This document shows, one piece after another, positions 36,053 to 45,270 of a stretch of DNA of 53,303 nt. The DNA lies in assembly GCA_943787445.1 (NCBI GenBank), contig CALSML010000005.1:1-53303 (forward strand), read 5' to 3'. Within the stretch, counting starts at the first letter, position 1. Every line of letters begins with the position of its first letter. Both the position numbers and the translations under genes were made by a program. The DNA comes from an uncultured Alphaproteobacteria bacterium. GTDB lineage: Bacteria > Pseudomonadota > Alphaproteobacteria > UBA6615. Under the pieces are notes generated by a model, which saw nothing but the letters and a program-made list of their open reading frames with translations, searched no databases and had not been told where the DNA came from.

Positions 36053-38974
36053 GTGTCGTCTCCCCCGCGGCTGCGTCGCCAGTTGCCCAGTGGCAGGAAC
36101 CGTGCGCCGTAGCGCGATTTGGTTTTGGCCTTCTCGACCCCCGGCGCGCGCGGGACAGCGGTGCTCTGGCCATCCCCAAGTTCCACATTGTCGTCCTTGA
36201 TGACCCGCACCCGCAGATCGAACCAGGCTGCCTGTCCGGTGACAGGATCGGTGTTGGCAAAGCGATGGCCATCCCGGGGGGGGCAGCAGATCGGTGATCA
36301 GGTGATTGAGCAGGAACCCCTTGTTGGATTCCGGCGCATCCTTGGAGAGGTTCCAGGCGCCCTTCTTCTTGCCGATGGCATTCCAGGTCCACACCGTATC
36401 GGTGTTGCAGCCCTCCATCAGCGCAAGAATGGCGCCGGTGGAGCCATAGGGGCTTTCGACGCGCACCTTATCGCCATCGGCCAGACCCTGACCTTCGGCG
36501 GTCTTGCGGTTCATATAGAGCTTGTTCCAGCCGTGAATCTGCCGCAGCCAGGCGTTCTGAGAGCCCCAGGAGTGGTACATCGCCATGGGACGCTGGGTCA
36601 GCGCATGAATGGGATAGGCCGCCGGATCGGAATGGCTGTCTTCGAAGGGGGCGTACCAGATCGGTAGCGGGTCAAAGGTCTCGGTGATCCGCGCGCGATA
36701 GGGCTTGGGGGGCACCACATCGCCGAAGCCCTGTCCGGCCAGTTTGAAGCGCTGCATGGGCTCGCTGTAGAGCTGCAGCACGATCGGATCGGCATTGGGA
36801 ATCCAGCCCATCTCGGCGGCGTGGTCGAGATATTCCTGGTTGGAATGCTTGAAGTAGCGCTGGCTGGGGGTGAACTTCCCCTTCCAGAAGGCGCCGTTCT
36901 CGATATAGCGGTCGAGCTGGTTCGGATTGGGGGCACCCTTGCCATGGGAGTCTTGGTTTTCGCCACGCCAGCCCGCCAGCGGGCCCACACCGGGCGTACG
37001 TTCGTGATTGGCGAGATAATCAGGATAGCCGCCCGGGAATTTGGCGCTGCCATCCTCGGTGACGAAGGCAGGCAGGCCTAGACGTACGCCCAGCTCGATC
37101 AGTACATCCTGAAAGGGGCGCACATCGCGATCAGGAGCGATCACCGGCTGGCGGATGGCATCGGCCGGACCGTCGGCATCGCTGATCGGGCGATCCAGTA
37201 TGCTGATGCAGTCCCAGCGTTCCAGATAGGTGGTGTCGGGCAGGATCAGATCGGCATAGGCGACCATCTCGGACTGGAAGGCGTCGGAGTAGATGATCTT
37301 GGGAATCTTGTACTCACCGGTCTCCGGATCGGTGTCGGTGAGCATCCTGATGGTCTCGGTCGTGTTCATCGACGAGTTCCAGCTCATATTCGCCATGAAC
37401 ATGAACAGGACATCGATAGGGTAAGGATCACCCGCCCAGGCGTTGCGGATCACCGTGTGCATCATGCCATGGGCCGCGATGGGCGCGTCCCAGGAATAGG
37501 CTTTGTCGATGCGCAGGGCCTTGCCGTCATCATCGACCAGCAGATCCTCGGGCGCGGTGACGAAACCCAGAGGTGGTCCGGCCATGGGCGTACTCGGCGC
37601 GACCTGGTCCGGCTTGCCGGCAGGCTTGGGCCCCGGCGGGGCGGGACGCGGGAAGGGGGGTTTGTAACGGAAGCCGCCGGGGCAATCGATGCTGCCGAGC
37701 AGCATCTGCAGCAAATGGATCGCGCGACAGGTCTGGAAGCCGTTGGAATGGGCCGAGATCCCGCGCATGGCGTGCATCGCCACAGGACGGCCGATCATCT
37801 TGTCATGCTTGCGCCCGGTCCAGTCGGTCCAGGGAATGTCGAGGGTGACCTCCTGCTCAAAGGCGGCATGGGCCAGTTCACCGGCAATTCGGCGAATGGT
37901 GTCGGCGTCGATCCCGGTCTGGGGCGCGACGGCCTCGGGGCTGTAGCGGGAGTCGGAATAGCGATCGAGAAGCAGCGAGAAGGCGGGGACGGCATCCGTC
38001 CCGTCTGGCATTATGAAGCTGCCCCGCATGGCCGGGTCGATATCGGTGCGGGACGCGTCAGCCTGCTGGCCGGTGGTGCGATCCCAGGCCAGTGGGTTGC
38101 CATCAGCATCGCGCACGAAGAGGCCATCTTCGGCGGTGCCCGGCGCGTGGCGCACCAGCCAGTGGGCGTTCGTGTAGCGGACCAGAAACTCCAGATCGAC
38201 CTTGCCATCGCGTAGCAATTCGTGAATCAGCGACATGACAAACAACCCGTCGCTGCCCGGCCGGATGCCGACCCATTCGTCGGCGATCGCGGAATAGCCG
38301 GTCCGCACCGGGTTCACCGAGACAAACTTGGCCTTGCCGGCGGTCTTCAGTTTCCCCAGTCCCATCTTGATGGGGTTGGAATCATGGTCTTCAGCCACGC
38401 CGAACATCATGAAGTAGCGGGTGTTCTCCCAATCCGGCTCGCCGAATTCCCAGAATGACCCACCGATAGTGTAGATGCCTGCCGCGGCCATGTTGACCGA
38501 GCAGAAGCCACCATGGGCGGCATGATTGGGTGTGCCGAACTGGCTGGCCCAGAATCCCGTCAGGGACTGGCTTTGGTCGCGGCCGGTGAAGAAGGCGAGT
38601 TTTTTCGGATCCCTGTTCCGTATCTCGCCGAGCCAGTCGCCGGCCGAGGAGAGCGCCTCTTCCCAGGAAATGGGCTCGAACTCACCCGAACCACGGGGGC
38701 CAACGCGCCGCAGCGGCTGCGACAGGCGCGCGGGTGAGTAATGCTGCATGATTCCGGCGGAACCCTTGGCGCAGAGGACGCCCTTATTCACTGGGTGGTC
38801 GCGGTTGCCCTCGATATAGCGGATTGCGCCATCCTTGAGATGGACATTGATGCCGCAACGGCAGGCGCACATGTAGCAGGTCGTTTTCTTGATTTCGTCG
38901 GAGACGGCCGGTGAATGGTCAATCTTTTCATATCGGTCGTCCGCAGCGGTACCGGGGCGAATATCGTCAGGCAT
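36049..38974 (-). CDS. soeA: molybdopterin subunit SoeA of sulfite dehydrogenase, frameshifted near its C-terminus
   Basis: Catalytic subunit of the DMSO-reductase superfamily, about 974 aa when corrected. N-terminal cluster Cys residues are C33, C36, C40 and C68 (CYMCACRCG ... GVLCAKGSAG), and the Mo ligand is Cys158 (HGGFCSVN), so this is not a selenocysteine enzyme. There is no Tat signal, which fits the cytoplasm-facing SoeABC and not periplasmic DMSO reductase. An eight-G run at 36276-36283 (minus-strand CCCCCCCC) contains one base too many. Removing it restores LLPPRDGHRFANTDPVTGQAAW and a TGA that overlaps the soeB ATG. It oxidises sulfite to sulfate. The gene follows the universal stress protein by nine bases. 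Confidence 0.88.
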
Positions 38975-38983
38975 AAGTCCTCA

Positions 38984-39502
38984 TCAAACTAGGCGGTCGA
39001 CCTGCTCGTCGGTCAATCCACCGGGAATGATCGTCACCGGAATGCGGAGCAGGCCAATGGCCTTTTTGGTTAGGTATGTGATCAGAGGGCCGGGACCGCG
39101 ACGTCCAGTTGAGGCGGCCAGAACCAGAATGCGGATATCATTGTCTTCGTCGATCAGGTCGATCACGGCAGATTTCATGTCGCCTTCGCGCAAATAGAGG
39201 ACTGGCATGCCGCCATAGAGACGAAAGACTTCGGCAGCGTGTTCCTGCAGAAGCTGCTCGGCCTCCTCGCGTGCCTCGGCCGTCATCAGATTGCCGACGG
39301 CCGCCCAGTGCTGGAAATCAGACGGTCGAATGACACGGACCAGACCAACGCGTCCGCCTGTCCGGCGTGCGCGGAGACTGGCCCAGCGCAAGGCGACACG
39401 CATTTCGGGCGAGTTGTCCACGACGACAAGAAACACCGCTGGCCGGTCTCCGGCTGCTGTGCTGTGTCCAAGTGAAGAATCGGGTGCGAGAGGATCAGAC
39501 AT
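38984..39502 (-). CDS. universal stress protein (UspA domain)
   Basis: A single USP domain, 172 aa. It starts after an N-terminal linker with VFLVVVDNSPEMRVALRWASLRA (strand 1 plus helix), contains LYLREGDMKSAVIDLIDEDNDIRILVLAAST, and ends with GPLITYLTKKAIGLLRIPVTIIPGG; the ATP-binding G-x2-G-x9-G-S/T pattern is only partly present (STGRRGPGPLITYL). It lies inside the sulfur operon, nine bases before soeA and five after the TIGR02186 gene, so it is co-expressed with the sulfite enzymes. A regulatory or protective role is inferred. Confidence 0.85.
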   Translation of the reverse strand: MSDPLAPDSSLGHSTAAGDRPAVFLVVVDNSPEMRVALRWASLRARRTGGRVGLVRVIRPSDFQHWAAVGNLMTAEAREEAEQLLQEHAAEVFRLYGGMPVLYLREGDMKSAVIDLIDEDNDIRILVLAASTGRRGPGPLITYLTKKAIGLLRIPVTIIPGGLTDEQVDRLV

Positions 39503-39507
39503 TGAAC

Positions 39508-40281
39508 TCAGACCTTACGAAACACGAAGCCGGCAAACCACCCGGCAATCAGAGCAATGAGGACGGCAATGATGCCGTAGAGCGGGGCCTGCTCGAAGGC
39601 AAATTCGGTAATTTTGGCTTCCAGACCGACCTTGCGAACGGAAAGTTCACGCGTGGATCGGCCGACAATCTGTCCCTCGTTGACCAGAAAAACTTCCACG
39701 GCGTATTTGCCGGTTGGCACATTGGCGGGCAGTTCCAGCCTTGTGCGGAACAGCCGGGAGCCCTGAAATGTAACGCGCCCGCTCTGGGTGGAATAGAGGC
39801 CGCTGCGTTGTTTGTTGCGGATCAGGGCCATGCGGAAGGCTTTCTCTTCGTCTGCAGAGAGAAAGGCATGGGGTTTGAAGCCGATATTTTTGACGCCGAT
39901 CTGATTGGCGCGCCGGATATCATCCGGCAGCAAATCCTCCAGTGGGGCTGAGGCTGCAGCGTGATAAAACCCCGGCGCATCATCGAATGTCAGTTCATCG
40001 GAATTCACCCAGATACCCGCCACCCGTGATTTGCGGCGTACGACAACCCGGCTGTTGGGGGAGCGGACCAGTACGATCACACTGCCTTCGCCTTCCGTCG
40101 CGCCGAACAGGAGCACACTGGCACCGGTAAAGCCGGTGCTGATTCCGATCAGGTCTTCGCTGAGATCGATCGCGAGTGCGTCGTCACGCGCGGCATCAGC
40201 CGGAATGTGCAGCACAGAGGCCAGCGCCATCAAAATGATGGGCATGTGAAACCAGGAGGGAGACCGGCGTGCCGTCATCAT
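39508..40281 (-). CDS. TIGR02186 family protein (Alph_Pro_TM), single-spanning periplasmic protein
   Basis: 257 aa. N-terminal signal peptide (FHMPIILMALASVLHIPADAA), a periplasmic beta-rich body (IDLSEDLIGISTGFTGASVLLFGAT, SPNSRVVVRRKSRVAGIW), and a C-terminal transmembrane helix (LYGIIAVLIALIAGWFAGFVF) with a short basic tail. This alphaproteobacterial family is nearly always next to a TSUP permease, and here its ATG overlaps the TSUP stop by four bases. The role is unknown; a periplasmic partner of sulfite or sulfonate export is the obvious inference. Confidence 0.85.
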   Translation of the reverse strand: MMTARRSPSWFHMPIILMALASVLHIPADAARDDALAIDLSEDLIGISTGFTGASVLLFGATEGEGSVIVLVRSPNSRVVVRRKSRVAGIWVNSDELTFDDAPGFYHAAASAPLEDLLPDDIRRANQIGVKNIGFKPHAFLSADEEKAFRMALIRNKQRSGLYSTQSGRVTFQGSRLFRTRLELPANVPTGKYAVEVFLVNEGQIVGRSTRELSVRKVGLEAKITEFAFEQAPLYGIIAVLIALIAGWFAGFVFRKV

Positions 40282-41204
40282 AGCCCGAAGCCCTCGATCT
40301 CGTTGATCGAATAGAGATCCTCGGGTTTGGCGACCAGTTCAATACCGATTTTGGCGCAAACGCCCAGCACCATGAGTGCCAGAAGTCCGCGCAATTCCTC
40401 ACCGCGCAGCTTGCCGCTGGCTTTGGTGCCCAGCTGGGCTCCGATCACTGCGCCGGTGAGCAGCAGGAGTGCCAGCACCACATCAACTGTCTGATTGTTG
40501 ACGGCCTGCAGGAAGGTCACGTTGGCCGTGACAAAGATGATCTGGAAGAGCGAAGTCCCAACAACCACCGAGGTTGGCATGCCGAGCAGGTAGATCATGG
40601 CCGGAACCATCAGGAAGCCGCCCCCCACGCCCATGATCGCGGCGAGGATGCCCACGAAGAACCCAATGCCGAGTGGGAGCAGCGCGCTGATGTAGAGCCG
40701 GGAACGGCGAAACCGCATCTTGAAGGGAAGGCCGTGCAACCAGGTGTGCTGGTGGAGCTTGCCTCGGGTGGCGGTGCCGGTCTGACGCCGAAATATGGCG
40801 CGTCCGCTTTCAAACAGCATCAGCGAGCCGACAATGCCGAGAAATACTATATAACAAAGGCGCACAAGCAGATCGACCTGACCAATTTCCCGCAGAAAGG
40901 TAAACAGCACGACGCCCACGCTGGAACCGGCGAAGCCGCCAATGGTGAGAACGATACCCATCTTGAAATCGACATTGCGCCGACGGGTGTGTGCCAGAAC
41001 ACCGGAGACCGAGGCTGCAACGATCTGATTGGCCTCCGTGGCGACCGCGACCGCGGGCGAGATGCCGATGAAGATCAGAAGCGGGGTCATCAGGAACCCA
41101 CCACCCACGCCAAAAAGTCCCGACAGGAAACCCACGCCGCCACCCATCAGAAGGATCAGGAAGACGTCGACCGACATTTCGGCAATGGGTAGGTAAATGC
41201 TCAT
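40278..41204 (-). CDS. TauE/SafE (TSUP) sulfite exporter family permease
   Basis: 308 aa with eight or so hydrophobic segments. The two family repeats GGGVGFLSGLFGVGGGFLMTPLLIF and ILAAIMGVGGGFLMVPAMIYLLG carry the VGGGF motif of TSUP proteins. A linker between them has the basic stretch FKMRFRRSRL. The family exports sulfite, sulfoacetate or thiosulfate and related anions. It lies downstream of the rhodanese and SqrR-type regulator and upstream of the TIGR02186 and SoeABC genes, so removal of excess sulfite, by export or by oxidation, is the coherent reading. Confidence 0.88.
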   Translation of the reverse strand: MSIYLPIAEMSVDVFLILLMGGGVGFLSGLFGVGGGFLMTPLLIFIGISPAVAVATEANQIVAASVSGVLAHTRRRNVDFKMGIVLTIGGFAGSSVGVVLFTFLREIGQVDLLVRLCYIVFLGIVGSLMLFESGRAIFRRQTGTATRGKLHQHTWLHGLPFKMRFRRSRLYISALLPLGIGFFVGILAAIMGVGGGFLMVPAMIYLLGMPTSVVVGTSLFQIIFVTANVTFLQAVNNQTVDVVLALLLLTGAVIGAQLGTKASGKLRGEELRGLLALMVLGVCAKIGIELVAKPEDLYSINEIEGFGL

Positions 41205-41258
41205 AGTTCTCCGGCGCGTCGGAAGCGGAGTTCAGGTACTTGTTCTTTGGTTATACGC

Positions 41259-41612
41259 TCAATCTTTGGGGCCTGTCTCCATCGGCAGATTTTCTTCTGC
41301 CCAAGAGAGCATGCCGCCGGCCATTCGGTTTATCTGCCCGCTATAACCTGTCGCAATCAGGTGCTCGGCGGCAATGCCACACCGGCGCGCACTGCGGCAA
41401 TGCAAGATTAGTTCCTGCCCGGCCGGCGGTTGAATTTTCGCGGCATCGAACATGGATAATGGATTCAGAGTGGCGTTGGCGATTCGGGCTTCCGTATGTT
41501 CGTTGGGTTCGCGGACATCGACGACATAGGCTGTTCCGGCGTCGATGCGCGCCTGCACCTCGTGTGGTGTAAGCATGAAGACTTCCACACCGTTCTGATC
41601 AATCGCTTCCAT
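41259..41612 (-). CDS. rhodanese-like sulfurtransferase
   Basis: A single-domain rhodanese, 117 aa. It contains YVVDVREPNEHTEARI, the persulfide-carrying active-site loop HCRSARRCG (CRSARR), and the ending MAGGMLSWAEENLP. Start 41612 is chosen because AGGAA precedes it, and the frame upstream overlaps the regulator gene. Its stop is 54 bases before the TSUP gene. Single-domain rhodaneses of this kind pass sulfane sulfur from persulfides to thiols such as glutathione or to TusA-like carriers; a TusA gene lies divergently next to the regulator. Confidence 0.88.
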   Translation of the reverse strand: MEAIDQNGVEVFMLTPHEVQARIDAGTAYVVDVREPNEHTEARIANATLNPLSMFDAAKIQPPAGQELILHCRSARRCGIAAEHLIATGYSGQINRMAGGMLSWAEENLPMETGPKD

Positions 41613-41640
41613 TTTCGGTTCCTGTTTGTTCGAAACGCGC

Positions 41641-41961
41641 CTAGGCGGATTCCGGTTCGTCGGCGCAGTACAATTCGTAAAGAGTGGCAAGAACAGTCCG
41701 CGCTTCATGACTGGTGACAGTGTAGTAGATGGTTTGCGCTTCGCGTCTCGTTGAAACGAGGTTTTCTCTGCGCAACCGTGCAAGATGCTGGGAGAGTGCG
41801 GACTGGCTCAGCCCCACCAGTTTCTCAAGTTCACCAACTGACTTCTCACCGGTGATCAAATGGCACAAAATCAGCAAGCGCTTTTCATTCGCGATTGATT
41901 TCAGCAAGCGACTGGCAAGTTCCGCTTTGTCTTCGAACGCTTCGATGGCAGATGTGTTCAT
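41641..41961 (-). CDS. ArsR-family repressor of SqrR/BigR type
   Basis: A winged helix-turn-helix regulator, 106 aa. The HTH is SVGELEKLVGLSQSALSQHLARL and the wing is REAQTIYYTV. Two cysteines, Cys33 (LILCHL) and Cys99 (LYELYC), are 66 residues apart, the same spacing as Cys41/Cys107 of SqrR and the pair in BigR, which form a tetrasulfide or disulfide in response to reactive sulfur and release DNA. No arsenic-type Cys cluster is present. It is the first gene of the minus-strand sulfur operon and divergent from tusA across 46 AT-rich bases; autoregulation and control of the sulfur operon are inferred. Confidence 0.88.
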   Translation of the reverse strand: MNTSAIEAFEDKAELASRLLKSIANEKRLLILCHLITGEKSVGELEKLVGLSQSALSQHLARLRRENLVSTRREAQTIYYTVTSHEARTVLATLYELYCADEPESA

Positions 41962-42007
41962 GAAAATTAGTGTATTCGTATATTAGAAATTTGGTCAATG
42001 TGAACGG
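41962..42007. promoter_or_regulatory. AT-rich divergent control region between the sulfur regulator and tusA
   Basis: 46 bases between the two start codons hold ATTAG at 41966 and again at 41982, around TGTATTCGTAT, an imperfect dyad of the size expected for one ArsR-type operator. The gap is too short for two full independent promoters, so repressor binding here would affect both directions. The exact operator consensus is not asserted. Confidence 0.45.
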
Positions 42008-42262
42008 ATGAACAATTCGACGGAAATACAGCCCGATCAGTTGCTCGACGCGAGCGGTCTGAAATGCCCCTTGCCCGTCTTGAAGGCGAAGAAGGCCCTG
42101 AAAACGATGATGGCGGGTTCAACCCTCAAGGTAATCGCGACGGACCCTGGCGCCATGGGAGATTTTGGCCATTTCTGCGAGGCAACCGGTGACAGCCTGC
42201 TCATGGCGGAAGAAGCCGATGGCGTGCTGACCTTTGTGATCCAAAAAGCGGGTGCATCATGA
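42008..42262 (+). CDS. tusA: TusA-family sulfur carrier protein
   Basis: 84 aa. The family motif is [14 protein letters not shown], with Cys20 the persulfide-carrying residue. The rest is the usual two-layer beta-alpha fold, ending with VLTFVIQKA. TusA proteins shuttle sulfane sulfur to tRNA thiolation or, in sulfur oxidisers, toward the oxidation machinery. It is divergent from the SqrR-type regulator, and its stop overlaps the mtnA start by four bases (ATGA). The ribosome site is weak. The close link to a rhodanese, regulator and SoeABC points to a dissimilatory or detoxification role; assignment to a specific route is inference. Confidence 0.9.
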   Translation: MNNSTEIQPDQLLDASGLKCPLPVLKAKKALKTMMAGSTLKVIATDPGAMGDFGHFCEATGDSLLMAEEADGVLTFVIQKAGAS

Positions 42263-43353
42263 ATATTGACGGGCGGGCGTTCCGAACGATCTGGCTGGCT
42301 GATGACGGTGCTTCGGTTAAGATCATCGACCAAACCAGATTGCCGCATCTGTTCGAGATTGTTTCGCTGCGGAGCCTGGATGAGGCCGCCCATGCCATTC
42401 GCGCGATGCTGGTACGGGGTGCGCCGCTGATTGGAGCCACTGCGGCTTATGGCGTGGCGCTGGCGATGCGTGAAGATGCTTCGGATGCCGGGATCGAAAA
42501 TGCCTGTCAGGTTCTCAATGCCACGCGGCCAACCGCGGTCAATCTGCGCTGGGCGCTCAATGATATGCGCGCATGCTTGCAGTATATCCCACAGGATATG
42601 CGGGTGGGGACTGCGTATGTGCGTGCTGCCGAGATTTGTGATGAAGACGTCGCGATCAACAGTGCGATCGGCGACCACGGGTTTGAACTGATTTGCGCCG
42701 CTCATGAGGACATACCGGACGACCGTCCGGTCAATATTCTAACCCATTGTAATGCTGGCTGGCTGGCAACGGTCGACTGGGGAACAGCGCTGGCGCCTAT
42801 CTACAAGGCGCATGACGCCGGGATCCCGGTGCATGTCTGGGCCGATGAAACCCGGCCGCGCAATCAGGGGGCAGCGCTCACGGCCTGGGAGCTTGGCAAG
42901 CATGGGGTCTCCCATGCGGTGATTGCCGACAATGCGGGCGGGCATCTGATGCAGCACGGGATGGTGGATATGTGCATCACCGGCACGGATCGCACTGCAG
43001 CCTCGGGCGATGTGGCCAACAAGATCGGGACTTATCTGAAGGCGCTTGCAGCGCGGGACAATGACATTCCGTTCTATATCGGACTGCCGTCACCCACCAT
43101 CGACTGGACGTTATCGGATGGTGTGCAGGACATTCCGATCGAGGAGCGCGACCAGGACGAGGTCACGCATATCTCGGGAAAGACGCGTGATGGGCAGATC
43201 GTGTCGGTGCAACTGACGCCGGATGGTTCGTCAGCCGGGAATTATGCGTTCGATGTCACACCGGCGCGGCTGGTGACCGGCCTGATCACAGAGCGTGGTG
43301 TGTGCCCGGCAAGTCGCGCAGGACTTGCCGGACTGTTTCCCGAGCTTGCCTAA
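42259..43353 (+). CDS. mtnA: S-methyl-5-thioribose-1-phosphate isomerase
   Basis: 364 aa, the eIF2B-alpha-like fold. Interconverts 5-methylthioribose-1-phosphate and 5-methylthioribulose-1-phosphate in methionine salvage. Catalytic Cys is in [13 protein letters not shown] and the catalytic Asp in [28 protein letters not shown] and the C-terminal [17 protein letters not shown] are family signatures. It overlaps tusA by four bases and is therefore translationally coupled to it. The rest of the methionine-salvage set (mtnB, mtnC, mtnD, mtnK) is not in this window. It is convergent with a DUF1330 gene with a four-base overlap. Confidence 0.95.
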   Translation: MNIDGRAFRTIWLADDGASVKIIDQTRLPHLFEIVSLRSLDEAAHAIRAMLVRGAPLIGATAAYGVALAMREDASDAGIENACQVLNATRPTAVNLRWALNDMRACLQYIPQDMRVGTAYVRAAEICDEDVAINSAIGDHGFELICAAHEDIPDDRPVNILTHCNAGWLATVDWGTALAPIYKAHDAGIPVHVWADETRPRNQGAALTAWELGKHGVSHAVIADNAGGHLMQHGMVDMCITGTDRTAASGDVANKIGTYLKALAARDNDIPFYIGLPSPTIDWTLSDGVQDIPIEERDQDEVTHISGKTRDGQIVSVQLTPDGSSAGNYAFDVTPARLVTGLITERGVCPASRAGLAGLFPELA

Positions 43354-43658
43354 CGCGGGCTCGCGTCGCCGCCTTCGACAATCACCAGTTCGTTCGTTGC
43401 GACACCGGCGACACGTCGGTGCGCTGCGGCTTCCACATATTCGGGAGAATTGAAGCAGGCTTCGGCATCGGCCATGGAATCGAATTCGACCACAATGAAA
43501 CGCTCATAGGGCGTGTCACCTTCCAGGACCTTGAATTCGCCACCGCGTGCGAAGGGGCGCCCGCCGTATTTCTTCAGAATACCGGGAACCTCATCGGTGT
43601 ATTTCTTGTAGGCGACAGGGTCGTTGATCTTTGAACGGGCAAGCCAGTAAGCGGGCAT
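43350..43658 (-). CDS. DUF1330 domain protein
   Basis: 102 aa, small dimeric ferredoxin-like fold. It begins [32 protein letters not shown] and contains [28 protein letters not shown], both typical of DUF1330. The family has no established reaction. The stop overlaps that of mtnA on the other strand by four bases. It precedes the diheme cytochrome gene on the same strand in the coordinate sense but is transcribed after it, 49 bases downstream of the cytochrome stop. Confidence 0.85.
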   Translation of the reverse strand: MPAYWLARSKINDPVAYKKYTDEVPGILKKYGGRPFARGGEFKVLEGDTPYERFIVVEFDSMADAEACFNSPEYVEAAAHRRVAGVATNELVIVEGGDASPR

Positions 43659-43707
43659 TTAACTTCTCTCAGACTAGGGTTTGAGCGCGAGACAGCAGCG
43701 CCATGTA

Positions 43708-44565
43708 TCAGTTCTTGCTATCGATCGGTTCCAGCGAGGTCAAATAGGTGGCGATGGCCTGCAGGTCGTCATCGGTGAGCTTGCTGGTGTTGTCGTCGAT
43801 CACATCGGTCATCGCCCCACCCATGAAGTCACCATCGGGCAGAAGGCCGGTTTCCAGAGCGGAAACGATGTCATCCGCGCTCCAGTCGCCAATGCCGCTC
43901 TTGCCAGGCGTGATGTTGGGAACCGCTTCACCCTCTGGCCCGTTCTTGTTGCCACCAAGATATTTGTTGGTATTCACGGCGCCGAGAATGTTGCGTGGCG
44001 TGTGACATTCACCGCAATGACCGGGCCCGTTCACCAGATAGGCGCCGCGATTCCACGCTTCGGATTTGGACGGGTCCGGTTCGAAGGGGTCGTCGTCGAA
44101 GAACAGCAGTTTCCAGCCGATCATGCTCATGCGAATGCTGAACGGAAAGGCCAGATCGTGATCGGGAACCTCGTTACGGACAGCGGGGAGGGAGTCGAGA
44201 TAGGCTTTCAGATCGACAGCGTCTTCGCGGGTCATCCGGGCATAGGAGGTGTAGGGGAAGGTCGGATAGTAGTCGTCGCCATCCGGGGATACGCCGCGAC
44301 GCAGGGCCCGGACAAAGTCTTCATCACTCCAGCCGCCAATGCCGGTTTCCGGGTCGGGGGTGATATTGGGTGAGAAGAAGGACCCGAAGTCGGTTTTCAG
44401 CTCGCGACCGCCCGCAAGGAATGTGCCGCCGTTTTCGGCGGTATGGCAGGTGCCGCAGCCGCCGGTATGGAAAACATATTCGCCACGCACAGCGTCTCCG
44501 GCCTGGGCATTGGTCGCAGACAGGAGAAACAATCCGGCGAGTAGGCTTCGTGCAATGTTTGTCAT
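43708..44565 (-). CDS. diheme c-type cytochrome
   Basis: 285 aa with a Sec signal peptide (SLLAGLFLLSATNAQAG) and two heme-binding motifs, CGTCH (about residue 37) and CGECH. The pattern of an N-terminal FSPNITPDPETGIGGWSDEDFVRALRRG and a second copy (NITPGKSGIGDWSADDIVSALETG) is typical of diheme cytochromes that serve dehydrogenases such as alcohol dehydrogenase or the sulfite-handling enzymes. Periplasmic. An AGGATA ribosome site precedes the ATG. It is separated from the cytochrome c-prime gene upstream by a hairpin terminator, so the two are not simply one transcript. The electron donor is unknown. Confidence 0.88.
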   Translation of the reverse strand: MTNIARSLLAGLFLLSATNAQAGDAVRGEYVFHTGGCGTCHTAENGGTFLAGGRELKTDFGSFFSPNITPDPETGIGGWSDEDFVRALRRGVSPDGDDYYPTFPYTSYARMTREDAVDLKAYLDSLPAVRNEVPDHDLAFPFSIRMSMIGWKLLFFDDDPFEPDPSKSEAWNRGAYLVNGPGHCGECHTPRNILGAVNTNKYLGGNKNGPEGEAVPNITPGKSGIGDWSADDIVSALETGLLPDGDFMGGAMTDVIDDNTSKLTDDDLQAIATYLTSLEPIDSKN

Positions 44566-44580
44566 GCTCGTATCCTAAAC

Positions 44581-44612
44581 AAAAAAATCGCTCGGCAAAG
44601 CCGAGCGATTTT
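44581..44612 (-). terminator. terminator after the cytochrome c-prime gene
   Basis: TCGCTCGGC and GCCGAGCGA form a nine-base perfect stem with a three-base loop. On the minus strand it is followed by a run of seven T, and it has four T on the plus side, so it may act in both directions. Confidence 0.88.
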
Positions 44613-44635
44613 CTGAAACGTCTGTGGTCTGAGGG

Positions 44636-45112
44636 CTATGCTTTGGGACCGCGATAGACCTTGTGGCAGGCACCGCATGTAGCGCCAATGCTGCCAACCA
44701 CGGCTCTCGGGTCACTGCCCATAGTGCCGGCTGCTGCACTGGCTGCAACCTTGTCCGCCGCCGTGCCCATGGCTGCGACCTTGGCATTGAAGTCCGCCAT
44801 GTTGTCCCAGATTTCCGGCTTCGCACGGGACTCCGCGGGAATTTCCTTATCCTTGAACAAGGCGGGCATCTTTGCCGCAACAGCGCTGATGGCCTTGGCT
44901 GCAGCCTCTGCGTCAGCAGCATTGCCGCCTGCGACTGCGCCGCCCAGTTTCTTCATGTTGCCGCCGAGCGATTTCATCGCTGCGTTGCGTTCCTTGTAGT
45001 GATGGCCGTCAGCGGATGCGACATCGCTGCTGAAGGTGCCAAAAGCCGCTGCGACAGCAAAGGTCGTTGCTGCAAAGAGGCCGATTCTAAGAGTTTTGCG
45101 AACCGAAATCAT
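44636..45112 (-). CDS. cytochrome c-prime / c-556 family protein
   Basis: 158 aa. Signal peptide ISVRKTLRIGLFAATTFAVAAA, a four-helix-bundle body (KERNAAMKSLGGNMKKLGG), and the single heme motif CGACHKVYRG at the C-terminus, the hallmark of the cytochrome c-prime family. Periplasmic; such proteins bind NO or carry electrons. Start 45112 is chosen for the AGGGAGA ribosome site; the frame opens at 45136. It is divergent from the DUF1223 gene across 229 bases that carry a perfect inverted repeat. Confidence 0.9.
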   Translation of the reverse strand: MISVRKTLRIGLFAATTFAVAAAFGTFSSDVASADGHHYKERNAAMKSLGGNMKKLGGAVAGGNAADAEAAAKAISAVAAKMPALFKDKEIPAESRAKPEIWDNMADFNAKVAAMGTAADKVAASAAAGTMGSDPRAVVGSIGATCGACHKVYRGPKA

Positions 45113-45247
45113 GTGTATCTCCCTGTTACCCGCCATACCGGGTGGTGTGCGACAGCCCGCCGCACGCGTGAGTATCGGACCCCATTAAGCCACTGGATTT
45201 CCATCGAAAAATGAAAATGTTCACAGAAACGTGAATGAAATCCACTT

Positions 45248-45270
45248 ATTGCATCAATCGCTGATGCAAT
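45248..45270. promoter_or_regulatory. perfect 9-bp inverted repeat between two divergent genes
   Basis: ATTGCATCA and TGATGCAAT flank ATCGC. It sits in the middle of the 229-base gap between the cytochrome c-prime gene and the DUF1223 gene, and no T-run follows, so it looks like an operator. A separate self-complementary ACGTGCACGT lies at 45299-45308. Confidence 0.5.

Noticed and set aside
35303..38974. Natural SoeA-SoeB fusion protein
   Set aside because: The continuity depends on one extra base in a G8 run; the corrected frame gives two normal overlapping genes.
36049..38974. Selenocysteine formate dehydrogenase
   Set aside because: The Mo-ligand position is Cys (HGGFCSVN), the C-terminal region and partner subunits fit SoeABC, and no formate-specific gene is near.
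39508..39951. Plus-strand coding frames across the TIGR02186 gene
   Set aside because: The minus-strand frame has a signal peptide, membrane helix and family similarity; the plus-strand frames have none.
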